Position numbers and translations under genes: made by a program
Source of the DNA: Paenibacillus oralis
GTDB taxonomy: Bacteria; Bacillota; Bacilli; Paenibacillales; Paenibacillaceae
Direction of reading: 5' to 3'
Assembly (NCBI RefSeq): GCF_003863965.1
Contig: NZ_RRCN01000001.1
Location: forward strand, 124,001-188,000
Length of the DNA: 64,000 nt
The notes under the pieces: model-generated
Seen by the model: the letters and a program-made list of their open reading frames with translations, nothing else
The model's database searches: none
Told to the model about the DNA's origin: nothing
Part shown: positions 1 to 7,807 of the stretch, one piece after another
Position numbering within the stretch: position 1 is the stretch's first letter
How the letters are laid out: each line of letters opens with the position of its first letter

Positions 1-412
1 TGTAATAAGGATCGTCCGTAAACCAGATCGCCGTGGCAACGCCCATGGCCCGGACCGCGTCGATCTGCTCCACCGGCATTTCCATACCGTCGAGCACGAG
101 CACGAGGTCAGGGCGCAGCCCGGCGGCGAGATCGGGAAGAGACTGCCCCGGCTCGTAAACGTGCATCTCGGCGACCAACGTCCGAAGCGTCGCTGAAATC
201 GCTTCGTCGATCGGCGCATAGGGGAAACCTTTCCCGGAAGCGACATACAGCACCTTAACGTCTCGCACCGGAAAAGGAGGCCGTTCCCGCTGCACGATAA
301 CGCTGGCCCGGCCGCGCAAGTATCCTTCATGGTACCCGTCCTGCAGCCCGGCGCTTCTCCCAAGCTGAGCCGGATCGGCAGGGTTGCTCACTGGTGATTG
401 CACTGTCAACAT
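1..412 (-). CDS. CgeB-like spore glycosyltransferase, N-terminal part (runs off window)
   Basis: The gene reads leftward off the window edge, so only about 137 N-terminal residues are visible. ATG at 412 follows an AAGGAG site with normal spacing. The protein begins with a short leader, then a Tyr-Gly periodic motif (GLQDGYHEGYLRG, about residues 20-32), then a Rossmann-like segment (VKVLYVASGKG) and an IWFTDDPYY stretch. The latter matches VWFVDDPYF in the next gene, so the two are tandem paralogues. The CgeB family (established) is linked to spore maturation and glycosylation of the outermost spore layer in Bacillus. The gap to the upstream gene is only 42 nt with no terminator, so co-transcription is likely. 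The C-terminal glycosyltransferase half is outside the window. Confidence 0.8.
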   Translation of the reverse strand, partial: MLTVQSPVSNPADPAQLGRSAGLQDGYHEGYLRGRASVIVQRERPPFPVRDVKVLYVASGKGFPYAPIDEAISATLRTLVAEMHVYEPGQSLPDLAAGLRPDLVLVLDGMEMPVEQIDAVRAMGVATAIWFTDDPYY

Positions 413-454
413 AACGTCACTCCTTCTAAAATTTTGATCGTTAACGACTGCCGC

Positions 455-1615
455 TCAGCGAAGGGCGGCTTCCAGAAGGCATCCGACCCGGTCACCGTAA
501 GTGTGATCGCGCCGCGTCGTCCAAAGAGAACGCCAGGCGATCCGCAGACGCTCATTTTCGTGCTCAAGATAATAAGCGATTTTGTCCTTAAGCTCGGCGG
601 TATCGCGAAACGTCTCGATGTCGTAACCGGGGTGATAATAGGAGGTCAAATCGGAACGGATATCCGTAATTTGCAACGTCCCGCAGGCGGCTATCTCATA
701 CGTCCTTGGATTGATGGACCCGCCCGTGATATTCAAGCCGTTCCGATTGTCCATCCCCGCCAAGGTGGGGCGGTGAATATTGATGACGATTTTGGAGCCG
801 TTGTAGTAGTAGACCGTCTCCTCGGGGGGAATCCAGCCGGGACGGATGAACCGTGCGAGCCGGTCATAATTCGTCAGCCGATCCCAATGCCCCCCGGCGA
901 TCAATACCTTTTTATCCTGCAAAAACTCCGTCAAATGATCGAACAACTCCACCCGGTTCCAAAAGGCGTTGCCGATAAAACAAACGTCAAATTGATGCTC
1001 CGGCCCCGTCCGCACCGGCTTAAACACCTGCGGATTCGCCGCCAGGGGCAAATAATGAACCTCCCGGCATCCGGCATTCCGATAAAGGGATACGCATTCC
1101 ATCTCATGGGTGAATACAACGTCGTAGAATAGCGACAGATTGCGGGTATCATCCGTAAAATAAGGATCGTCGACGAACCAGACGGCCGTGCGGATGCCCA
1201 TCCCGCGTATCCGGGAAATCTGCTCGGCATGACCGGCAGGGAACACATGCAGCGCGTTCATGACCAGCACCAGATCGGGACGGAACTGCTCCGTCTCCTG
1301 CAGCATCGTTTCCGGAGAAGCGACTCTGCTCTCGTGCACCGTTTCCTGCAGGGCAGCCGCCACCCCGCCGTCGATCGCCTCAAATCCTTGAGCCACATAG
1401 AGTACGCGCCAGCCGCGTTTCTCCCGGGAAACAGACGGGATGCGGTCCAAAACGGCCTGGCATCCTCCGAAACGGCAGCCCTCATTGTATCCGGCCTGGT
1501 AAGCTTCGCCGGGAGCCATTGTCATCTCGTTCATCAAGTTCATCAAGTTCTTCATCCTATCTTTGTGGGATTCCTGGGTCTTAATAAATATATGCCGAGG
1601 GGACACGTGCATCAT
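455..1615 (-). CDS. CgeB-like spore-surface glycosyltransferase
   Basis: A 386-residue protein of the CgeB/glycosyl transferase 1-like family. It has an N-terminal Rossmann-like half (WRVLYVAQGFEAIDGG, about 69-84), the AVWFVDDPYFTDD segment (about 144-156), and a C-terminal half with a NINGRTYEIAA-like stretch typical of the family near 290-330. Residues 36-50 carry the motif GEAYQAGYNEG, shared with neighbours. The start is uncertain. The longest frame is given, but it has no good ribosome site; ATG at 1555 or one of the closely following ATGs in a repeated ATGAACTTG stretch may be the true start. CgeB proteins act on the spore crust. The partial paralogue downstream is probably in the same transcript. 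Confidence 0.82.
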   Translation of the reverse strand: MMHVSPRHIFIKTQESHKDRMKNLMNLMNEMTMAPGEAYQAGYNEGCRFGGCQAVLDRIPSVSREKRGWRVLYVAQGFEAIDGGVAAALQETVHESRVASPETMLQETEQFRPDLVLVMNALHVFPAGHAEQISRIRGMGIRTAVWFVDDPYFTDDTRNLSLFYDVVFTHEMECVSLYRNAGCREVHYLPLAANPQVFKPVRTGPEHQFDVCFIGNAFWNRVELFDHLTEFLQDKKVLIAGGHWDRLTNYDRLARFIRPGWIPPEETVYYYNGSKIVINIHRPTLAGMDNRNGLNITGGSINPRTYEIAACGTLQITDIRSDLTSYYHPGYDIETFRDTAELKDKIAYYLEHENERLRIAWRSLWTTRRDHTYGDRVGCLLEAALR

Positions 1616-1861
1616 GGACGACTACCCGGGAACCTGAGAAATTGGCGAATGCCACCCATGAAAAAACCTAGCTTCCTCCCCGTTTCCATAGAAAAATCCG
1701 CCTTTTCCCGGGGACGGACAAAGGGCGTGCGTTTATTTTGCGTTTGCACTTTTTCGCATATTTTCCAAGACGGCTTGTCCAGGCAGACCTGATACCGGTC
1801 CGCAAAATGTCTGTGGACGCTGCTCTAGCAACGGAATATTTCCAAATTTCGAGATCTGCTC
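1616..1861. other. Intergenic stretch upstream of the CgeB-like gene
   Basis: No convincing gene. It should contain the promoter of the leftward CgeB-like genes, but no clear sigma-A box is seen. A segment at about 1808-1822 (ggacgctgctcta) recurs just left of the repeat at 10038, and ctgctcta recurs again at 1856. In this copy about 40 bp therefore seems to be inserted between the outer flank and the repeat core. Confidence 0.4.
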
Positions 1862-2044
1862 TAAGGGACACCAGCGGCCTTATCCGCCCATTTCCCGGGT
1901 ATTTCCCAGCCTAACGGACACACATGACTCTATTTGGCTCAAAACCAGTTCATTCAGGACGATTTGAGGTAAATAAGGGCATCTGTGTCCGTTACATTTT
2001 GCAAACCTCCATTTTTCCTCGGATAACGGCTCTGGTGTCCCTTA
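1862..2044. repeat. F-F-R-R intergenic element, class 1, copy A
   Basis: Four copies of an about 26-nt unit whose core is TAACGGACACCAG followed by a CCTTATT-like end. Two are forward, starting at 1862 (with TAAGGG) and 1912. Two are reverse, ending at 1994 and 2044 (the latter reads ...GTGTCCCTTA). Forward starts are 50 bp apart, reverse ends are 50 bp apart, and the total is 183 bp. Sequence similarity to copies B and C continues to about 2105 (ctctctacctgcgcat region). Confidence 0.85.
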
Positions 2045-2113
2045 GCCCCCAAATTCCTTTTCTCTCCCCTCTCTACCTGCGCATTGCCCTCTACCATGCC
2101 CGAAGCTGTAAAG

Positions 2114-2151
2114 TTTAAAAAACCCCGGTGCCGTAGACTGGCAGCGGGGTT
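2114..2151 (-). terminator. Intrinsic terminator of the spore glycosylation operon
   Basis: Read leftward, AACCCCGCTGCC and GGCACCGGGGTT form a strong stem followed by TTTTTTAAAC. It lies 14 nt beyond the stop of the last small gene (2165) and ends the operon that begins near 9830. Confidence 0.85.
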
Positions 2152-2164
2152 CGCATTCACCGTT

Positions 2165-2548
2165 TTAAATTTGGTTTTTGTAAGTGAGCTTATGTCCATC
2201 TTCATAGCCTTGGGCAAAACCGGCATTAAACCCTTCCTGGTAAGCCCCGTTATATGCCTGTTCATAAGTGGCCGCTCCTTCCGGAGCCGTTTTTGGAGGC
2301 GGTGCCGGTTCAGACGCCGTTTCGGGGGGCGGCGCCGGCGCGGGAGGAACCCGTAACGTAGTAATCCGCCGCCGGCGACTCAGCCTTTTCCGCCGGGGGC
2401 GCACCTTCCTGACCGCTTTTTTGCGGACCCGTTTGCGGACGGCAGCCCGCCCCCGCTTTAACGTCAGCCTACGCTTTCTTCTTAACCGGCCTTTTCTGAG
2501 CGCTGCGGATTTCCCCCGGCGGGTGCGCCGGATTTTCGTTTTGGTCAT
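2165..2548 (-). CDS. Very basic small protein ending in the Tyr/Phe-Gly motif
   Basis: 127 residues. Residues 1-66 are dominated by Arg and Lys with no hydrophobic core. Residues 68-92 are a Pro-Ala-Glu linker. Residues 95-119 are a Tyr/Phe-Gly repeat (YEQAYNGAYQEGFNAGFAQG and on). No enzymatic domain is present. The basic tail, linker and motif are the same arrangement that precedes the catalytic domain in the GT2 (3651) and GT-D (5008) proteins, so this protein looks like the tail without the enzyme. ATG at 2548 follows AGGAGG with 8-nt spacing, 3 nt after the upstream stop. It is the last gene of the operon. A structural or scaffold role in the spore coat is inferred; no family is recognised. 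Confidence 0.75.
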   Translation of the reverse strand: MTKTKIRRTRRGKSAALRKGRLRRKRRLTLKRGRAAVRKRVRKKAVRKVRPRRKRLSRRRRITTLRVPPAPAPPPETASEPAPPPKTAPEGAATYEQAYNGAYQEGFNAGFAQGYEDGHKLTYKNQI

Positions 2549-2551
2549 ACT

Positions 2552-2854
2552 TCAGTCCTCCTGTTCTCCTCGGGCGGCGTCGTTTGCGGCGTAGCATAAA
2601 TTCGATATCCAGGGCGATGAAGGAGTTCCATAATAAACGTGATGGAAGGATAACCCGCAGACGGTACGGGCCATCGCTTCCTGATATTTCGTCAGCTTTT
2701 CGACGTTTTGAGCCAAATGCCTCGCGGTATCCCCGGACAATTCCGTCACGTCGGCCAAGCTGCCAAGGATCCGGGCCATGGCCTGCTGGCTTAGGCTGAT
2801 GGAATCGATAAGCCGAAGTTTGGCTTCCTCCCCGGCTTGCAGCGTAAATCTCAT
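2552..2854 (-). CDS. Small helical protein of the spore glycosylation operon
   Basis: 100 residues, mostly helical by composition, with no signal peptide. The stretch ISLSQQAMARILGSLADV near residues 19-36 resembles MSHSHQQMARVIDA in the gene at 3233. A second stretch, LTKYQEAMARTVCGL, resembles its LEEAMAENLGIV, so the two look like distant paralogues. The C-terminal third is different, with aromatic residues and two Cys. ATG at 2854 has GGAGG about 10 nt upstream and overlaps the previous stop by 4 nt (ATGA), which implies translational coupling. Function unknown. Context points to spore-surface assembly. Confidence 0.72.
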   Translation of the reverse strand: MRFTLQAGEEAKLRLIDSISLSQQAMARILGSLADVTELSGDTARHLAQNVEKLTKYQEAMARTVCGLSFHHVYYGTPSSPWISNLCYAANDAARGEQED

Positions 2855-3243
2855 TTACCGGAATCCTCCAAATCAAAACCTCCGCCAAACAGGCCGCCGA
2901 ACCCGCCGTCCTCCCCGGACATGGATTTCTCTTCTTCTTCAGGCAATAAGCTCTTCAAATTGCTGCACAGCCCGTTTTGCAGCTTGGTTAAACCTTCGAT
3001 CACTTCCACAAGCTGCTCATGGACGTCAAGCGGGTCGGACAGCTGCTTCTCGTGATCCTCAAAGCTGTTTACCAGCACGTGGTTGAGTATCCAATTGCGG
3101 ACCTTCTCCGCTTCTACCGCCTTGGCCTCCAAAATCATCGCGACATTCCACTGAATTTTGGCGGCCGCATCCAACATGTTCAGATATGCCTGCTCCCTGC
3201 TCATGGCATCATTCTCCGTTCCCGCGCTTGCTTCACTCTTCAT
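2851..3243 (-). CDS. Small helical protein with acidic Gly-rich tail
   Basis: 130 residues. Residues 14-100 are predicted helical (AAKIQWNVAMILEAKAVEAE and on). The segment IEGLTKLQNGLCSNLKSLL resembles the last helix of the two flanking small proteins. The C-terminus is acidic and glycine-rich (GEDGGFGGLFGGGFDLED), a likely flexible tail. The 5' end overlaps the preceding gene by 11 nt and the 3' end overlaps the next by 4 nt. An internal Met at residue 14 is an alternative start. No family is recognised; the tight coupling with its neighbours suggests they form a complex. Confidence 0.7.
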   Translation of the reverse strand: MKSEASAGTENDAMSREQAYLNMLDAAAKIQWNVAMILEAKAVEAEKVRNWILNHVLVNSFEDHEKQLSDPLDVHEQLVEVIEGLTKLQNGLCSNLKSLLPEEEEKSMSGEDGGFGGLFGGGFDLEDSGK

Positions 3244-3520
3244 CCTGGCCTTTCATTTCCTTAATCACAATGCCCAAATTTTCAGCCATGGCCTCTTCCA
3301 AATCGGCAATGGCATTTAAATAAGAGATCACGCTTTTGTTGATCCGTCCCGCATTTTCAAGAATCCCGGACGTTCCCTCAAATGCGGGTTCGGCATCAGG
3401 AATGGCGTGCACGATCTGGGCCATCCGGACGGAAACCTTCCGCTCGGCGTCAATCACCCGCGCCATTTGCTGGTGGGAGTGGGACATATGGACGATGATC
3501 TCTGTAATTTTCTGCTCCAC
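3233..3520 (-). CDS. Small helical protein (MARV motif)
   Basis: 95 residues, soluble, predicted to be helical hairpins (HQQMARVIDAERKVSVRMAQ, then ISYLNAIADLEEAMAENLGI). GTG start at 3520 with AGGAGG and 7-nt spacing. It is the first of four overlapping or abutting small genes (3520 to 2165). There are 130 nt between it and the upstream GT2 gene with no terminator, so it is probably in the same transcript. It is related to the 2552 product by two shared short motifs. Function unknown. Confidence 0.72.
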   Translation of the reverse strand: MEQKITEIIVHMSHSHQQMARVIDAERKVSVRMAQIVHAIPDAEPAFEGTSGILENAGRINKSVISYLNAIADLEEAMAENLGIVIKEMKGQDEE

Positions 3521-3650
3521 CCTGATTCCTCCTCATCAATGGGCTGTCGCATCCTCTTTTAAAGCCGAGAACCTGCCCGCCTGTGCCCTGCATTAGCATA
3601 TGCCGGTACGGATTTGCACGTTCCAAGCAGGATAAGTTTGCAAATCTTCA

Positions 3651-5003
3651 TTACAAATCTTCGCTGATGATGCGGGGCGGGGGCGTAATGGGAAGACCCG
3701 CGGGATATTGCTGCAGAATTTGGAACGGGATTATTTCCGGAAAAACGTTCAGATTCCATACACGGCAGGCGTATTCGGACATGACCTCCCGCCGCCGGCC
3801 CCGGTCGATCTGATACAAGCGGCCGTCGGTGCTGCGGACCGCTCCCCCTTCAGGCAGGCCGGCGGTTTTTTCCGCCCGCGGTTCCGCCGGCGTTTGCGGC
3901 GCGCCAACCGGAATTTGCAGCAAATCGATAACCGATAGCCGGACCGGGGACGGAGCATTTCCCGCTTCTTCCTGCAGGGCGGCGGAAACCGGGTGCCTTA
4001 CGCCGTGCTCCAGCCAATACACCGTATCGGACCACCCTTTTACGTACGCATGCGTAGGAAAAAAATCAACCGCTCTCTGCCCGTGCCCTGCTCGGGACTC
4101 GGGTATGCGCCGCAGAAGTCCGTGCAGATCCCCCCACTTTTCGGCAAAATAGTCGTGATTGCGGGCGTTTACTTGCTCAAAGCCTTGCGCACCAAGTCCT
4201 TTCATGGTCAAGCTTCCGTAATGGTGAACAAACGTATCGCCGGCAATCACCATCTTTTTGCCCTGCAAAAGCAGCCGGGCCACCCAATCGTCGTCCTCAT
4301 AATTGCCGATAACATATCCCTCATCAAAATAACCGGCCTGCTCCAGCGTAGTGCGCGGAAACAGCAGGCAGAAGCCGACCAGGCGGCTTGCCTCCCGCCA
4401 TTTTCGGGGATCGGGAGCGTTAAAAGAGGCGGCGAAAGCCGGCATTTCCGCAACGTCTTCATAGGGCGCGTCGATCTGCTGGTCTCCGCTGATGTAATTC
4501 GTGACCGGCCCGACGGCCGCCGCCCCGGTCAGCTCCAGGCAGCCCAGCAGTTGATCCAGCCAGCGCTCCGTTACAAGCACATCGTTGTTAAGCAATGCGA
4601 TCGTTTGTCCTTTGGCCATCATCAGCCCTGTATTTACCGCCCGCGCAAAGCCGCTGTTTTGCGGATGAACGGCCAAACGGACCGGACCGCGCCGGCGGCG
4701 CACTTCATCCGCCGTGCCGTCGTCCGATCCATTGTCCACGACGATCACTTCGTAGGGCGCAGCGGTATGGGCCTCGATCCGGTTCAAGCATTCGATCAGC
4801 AAGTCTTTGCGGTTGTACGTCGGTATAATGATACTCGTTCCGTCAAAGCCTGCGCCAAACGAACGTTTCCCTTCCATTACGCCGTGCGCATACCCTGCGG
4901 CATACCCGAGTTCATAGGCGCGCAGGGACTCTTCCCTGCGGTTTTCGCAGGCAGCGCTGCGGCTCTGGCGTTTAGCCGGTTTGCGGTTTCTTCCGTGTGC
5001 CAA
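3651..5003 (-). CDS. GT2 glycosyltransferase with basic tail, docking-like motif and C-terminal module
   Basis: 450 residues from a TTG at 5003, which is preceded by AGGAGGTG at 9-nt spacing; this site sits in the end of the upstream gene, whose stop is at 5008. Order: basic tail (1-25), Tyr-Gly motif (AYELGYAAGYAHGVMEG, 29-45), GT2 domain from about 55 (SIIIPTYNR, VVDNGSDDGT, ALLNNDV near 137-142 as the DxD-like site, NYEDDD later), then a C-terminal module from about 386 (DGRLYQIDRGRRREVMSEYA and on). GT2 enzymes transfer a sugar from a nucleotide-sugar donor. The catalytic domain closely resembles that of the 7061 product, which lacks both extensions. A spore-surface glycan role is inferred from context. 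Confidence 0.88.
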   Translation of the reverse strand: MAHGRNRKPAKRQSRSAACENRREESLRAYELGYAAGYAHGVMEGKRSFGAGFDGTSIIIPTYNRKDLLIECLNRIEAHTAAPYEVIVVDNGSDDGTADEVRRRRGPVRLAVHPQNSGFARAVNTGLMMAKGQTIALLNNDVLVTERWLDQLLGCLELTGAAAVGPVTNYISGDQQIDAPYEDVAEMPAFAASFNAPDPRKWREASRLVGFCLLFPRTTLEQAGYFDEGYVIGNYEDDDWVARLLLQGKKMVIAGDTFVHHYGSLTMKGLGAQGFEQVNARNHDYFAEKWGDLHGLLRRIPESRAGHGQRAVDFFPTHAYVKGWSDTVYWLEHGVRHPVSAALQEEAGNAPSPVRLSVIDLLQIPVGAPQTPAEPRAEKTAGLPEGGAVRSTDGRLYQIDRGRRREVMSEYACRVWNLNVFPEIIPFQILQQYPAGLPITPPPRIISEDL

Positions 5004-5007
5004 ACGT

Positions 5008-6207
5008 CTACACCTCCTGAATCGGCGGCATAACCGCCTCTCCATTGATCAATTTGTTGGCCAGATGCCCCAGATCAAGCGCCACCTTGCCGTGTTCCCC
5101 GGCAAGGCGTTCACAGAGAATGACGGCGGCGATTCCGGCGGCGACGAGAGCAAGCTCAAACGGGAAGCCGCGCGCAAGCTTCAGAACCCGCGGCACGTCG
5201 TGCACCCCGTTGACCGGGGCGATGCAGCCGGTTATGTCGGCGCCGCGAAGCCTCAAGAACTCCGCAAGGGCAAAAGCTTTATCGCCGATCAAAAGCACGC
5301 GGCGGCCTTTAAGCAGCTTGGCGAAATATCCCTCCTCGTTCAGCTCGTAGTTGATCGTGGAGGAGGTGAGCCGCAGGGTGCGGTAATCGATGCCGTAATG
5401 GCGAAACACCGGGAACATCAAGCCCTGATAGGAGGGATGGCGCGATTCGGGGACGCCGATAATGCCGGCGGTGCGGACGGCGGCGGCGAGCGCCTCGCGC
5501 GCGGCCGGATCCGGCAGCTGTACGCCCGCATATGGCAAAAAAGCGCCCCAGCGCATCGCCTCCTCCGCCAGGAGGACGGTGTCATGGGCGAGCGTCAGCA
5601 ATTCGCCGTCGCCGAGGCGGACGATGGACAACGGCCGACCGGCGCGTAGGGCCTGATCGGCGGCGGCAAACACGTCGGAAGCCTGCAGCAGAGGGTACAG
5701 CGCCCCGGCGACGGAGCGGAACCCGGCGGCGATGACATCGTCCACCGTCAGCTCGGGCAAGATCATACGGCGGGGAATAAGCCGTCCCAGCTTCGCCTCC
5801 CCGCCCTCAAACATGCCCTCGCGAAACCCGGCGGCATAGGCCTCGGCGCCGGCCGCCAAGGCCGCCGATTCGGGGGCGGGGGAAAGCGTCGCGGACGGTA
5901 CGGCGTCCCGGGAAAGTGCCGCCTTTTGCGGCAAAGGCGCGGGCGATGGGGGAGATGCTGCCGCGGCAGCCGGGGATGGCTGCGGCGCGTGGGCGCCCCG
6001 GTCCGCCGCCGGCCGCCGCAACGCCGTGTTCCCCCGGCCAGCGGCGGGCCGGCCGGCGCTACGGCGACGCCTTCCAACCGCTCTCCGCCCGTAGCCGCCG
6101 CGCCTTCCGGCAGAGCGGGAACGCTTCGCTCCCGCCGCTGCAGATGCTCTCGCCCCTGACCGCTTGTTGCGGGACAGGCCGGCTTTTTGAGCGTGATGTG
6201 GCCTCAT
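5008..6207 (-). CDS. GT-D-fold glycosyltransferase with long basic N-terminal tail
   Basis: 399 residues from ATG 6207, which has AGGAGG and GGAGGGG just upstream; the longer open frame to 6429 overlaps the previous gene and is not credible. Residues 1-70 are Arg/Ala/Gly-rich, 71-115 are a Pro/Ala linker, and 120-141 carry the shared motif (AEAYAAGFREGMFEGGEA). The catalytic domain follows, with SIVRLGDGE (194-202), the hallmark of the GT-D/DUF1792 fold first described for the streptococcal Fap1 glycosylation enzyme. The stop is followed 4 nt later by the TTG of the next gene. The high-GC low-complexity tail resembles spore-coat basic proteins. The sugar specificity cannot be read. Confidence 0.82.
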   Translation of the reverse strand: MRPHHAQKAGLSRNKRSGARASAAAGAKRSRSAGRRGGYGRRAVGRRRRSAGRPAAGRGNTALRRPAADRGAHAPQPSPAAAAASPPSPAPLPQKAALSRDAVPSATLSPAPESAALAAGAEAYAAGFREGMFEGGEAKLGRLIPRRMILPELTVDDVIAAGFRSVAGALYPLLQASDVFAAADQALRAGRPLSIVRLGDGELLTLAHDTVLLAEEAMRWGAFLPYAGVQLPDPAAREALAAAVRTAGIIGVPESRHPSYQGLMFPVFRHYGIDYRTLRLTSSTINYELNEEGYFAKLLKGRRVLLIGDKAFALAEFLRLRGADITGCIAPVNGVHDVPRVLKLARGFPFELALVAAGIAAVILCERLAGEHGKVALDLGHLANKLINGEAVMPPIQEV

Positions 6208-6232
6208 ATCGCCCCTCCGCCTCCTGTAGAGG

Positions 6233-6964
6233 TCATGGAAGAACGCCCCGCATCCGGATGCTCGCCTCCTGCAGTGATTCCGGCGTTCCGGCGTCCCCCC
6301 ACCATAGCTGAAGGACGTCGTATTCCAGCTTGCCCGCCTTGGCATAGCGGTTATTGACGTCCGTAATCTCAAGCTCGCCGCGGGCCGACCGGCCGATGCC
6401 GCGGATGATCCCAAAAACGGCTTCATCATACATATAAATGCCGGTGACCGAATAGTTCGATTTCGGCTTTTTCGGTTTTTCCTCGATGTAGGCGATCAGG
6501 CTCGGATCGGCCTCGTCGAACACCGGAACGCCGTATCTGCGGGGATCGTCCACCGGCTTCAGCATCACCCGGGCGCTGCCCGGCGGCTGTTGCTTAAACT
6601 TTTCCACATACGGGGTCAAGTCGTCCAGAAACAAGTTATCGCCCAGCAGCACGACGAATTTGTCGCCGGGCGGAATAAATCCTTCGGCGAGTTCCAGCGC
6701 TTCGGCGATCCCTCCCGCCGACTCCTGTACGCGATACGTGAGGTTAACGCCAAAGTTCTCGCCGCTGCCGAGATAATCCGCGTACAATCCGGCGGACTGC
6801 TTGCCGATGACTATGAGAATGTCGGTGATTCCGGCTTGACGCAGCCGTTCTATGCCGTAACAGACCATCGGATGATTCCCGACAGGAAGCAGATGCTTGT
6901 TGATTAACCGGGTCAGCGGGTATAGACGCGTTCCTGTGCCTCCCGCCAAAATCACACCTTTCAT
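6233..6964 (-). CDS. Glucose-1-phosphate thymidylyltransferase-like nucleotidyltransferase
   Basis: 243 residues. The nucleotide-binding signature LAGGTGTRLYPLT is at residues 6-18, the family lysine is in NKHLLPVG, and LLGDNLF is the metal-binding Asp motif. The family (RmlA/RfbA, SpsI in Bacillus spores) makes dTDP-glucose or a similar activated sugar from dTTP and a sugar-1-phosphate. It is shorter than RmlA (about 290), like the short spore-type homologues. ATG 6964 is chosen over GTG 6970 because GGAGGAG lies directly upstream. It would supply donor sugar to the surrounding glycosyltransferases. No rmlB, rmlC or rmlD genes are in the window. Confidence 0.88.
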   Translation of the reverse strand: MKGVILAGGTGTRLYPLTRLINKHLLPVGNHPMVCYGIERLRQAGITDILIVIGKQSAGLYADYLGSGENFGVNLTYRVQESAGGIAEALELAEGFIPPGDKFVVLLGDNLFLDDLTPYVEKFKQQPPGSARVMLKPVDDPRRYGVPVFDEADPSLIAYIEEKPKKPKSNYSVTGIYMYDEAVFGIIRGIGRSARGELEITDVNNRYAKAGKLEYDVLQLWWGDAGTPESLQEASIRMRGVLP

Positions 6965-7060
6965 GAACACTCCTCCCCAAAAGTTTTTGTGAGCGTTGCT
7001 TCTTGGTTAAGCTTCGAACAAAAACTCGCTTCGGAAGCTTACGCTTAGTTTTTGTGAGGT

Positions 7061-7807
7061 CTAAATAAACTGCCAGGGATCTACTCCCCATTTATCAATG
7101 AACCGTTTGCGGTTTTGCTCGATGATCCCGTTCCATCCTTCCGGATGGCGGGCCTTGAAGCTTGCGCTGCCGGCATGGTAGACCAGCGTATCTCCGCAGA
7201 TCAGCAGCCGGTAGCCCTGCTGCCGCGCCCGGTAACAGTAATCGTCATCTTCGTAATGCCCGGGCGAAAACCGTTCATCCAACAGCCCCACCCGGTTCAG
7301 CACTTCCCGCTTGAGCAGCAGGCACATGCCCACCAGGCGCCGGACATCCTGCCATTTGGCGGGATCGGACCGATTGAACTCCGCGGCGGCCCGGAGGAAA
7401 TCGTCCCGATCCTTCCAAGGGACGGTGATCTGCTGCCGGCCGCTGGCGTAATTCGTTACCGGGCCGACAAGACCGACATTGCCCGCGCTGCCGAGGGCGG
7501 CCAGCATGTTGGACAACCATCCCGGGGCCACGATGACGTCGTTGTTCAAGACGAGCAGCTGGTCGCCGGACGCGATCATCAATCCTCGATTCACGGCAAC
7601 CGGAAAACCTTCATTTCGCGGCAATGCCGCCAAAATAAGCTTTTCCTGCAAGCAGAACTGCGCGGTTTCGTCATCGGAGCCGTTATCCACAACGATAATT
7701 TCATAAGGGACCTCCGTATGCTTACGAATCGCTTCCACGCAGGGCCGAAGCAAATGCAGCCCGTTGTAGGTCGGTATGACAATGCTGGTTAATCCGCCTC
7801 CGCTCAC
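7061..7807 (-). CDS. GT2 family glycosyltransferase (short form)
   Basis: 248 residues that are almost only the GT2 catalytic domain: SIVIPTYNG at the start, VVDNGSDDET, LVLNNDVIV as the DxD-like site, GPVTNYASG, and GHYEDDDYCYRA. It is a clear paralogue of residues 55-300 of the 3651 product but lacks its basic tail, Tyr-Gly motif and C-terminal module. GTG start at 7807 overlaps the upstream stop (GTGA) with AGGA upstream, so it is translationally coupled. The 96 nt to the next gene contain two agtttttgtgag copies around an HindIII-like palindrome but no clear terminator. Confidence 0.88.
   Translation of the reverse strand: MSGGGLTSIVIPTYNGLHLLRPCVEAIRKHTEVPYEIIVVDNGSDDETAQFCLQEKLILAALPRNEGFPVAVNRGLMIASGDQLLVLNNDVIVAPGWLSNMLAALGSAGNVGLVGPVTNYASGRQQITVPWKDRDDFLRAAAEFNRSDPAKWQDVRRLVGMCLLLKREVLNRVGLLDERFSPGHYEDDDYCYRARQQGYRLLICGDTLVYHAGSASFKARHPEGWNGIIEQNRKRFIDKWGVDPWQFI

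Noticed and set aside
6971..7060. Repeated agtttttgtgag with aagctt palindromes between the RmlA-like and GT2 genes
   Set aside because: It could be a hairpin, but no T-tract in the right place and no second locus in this window were seen.
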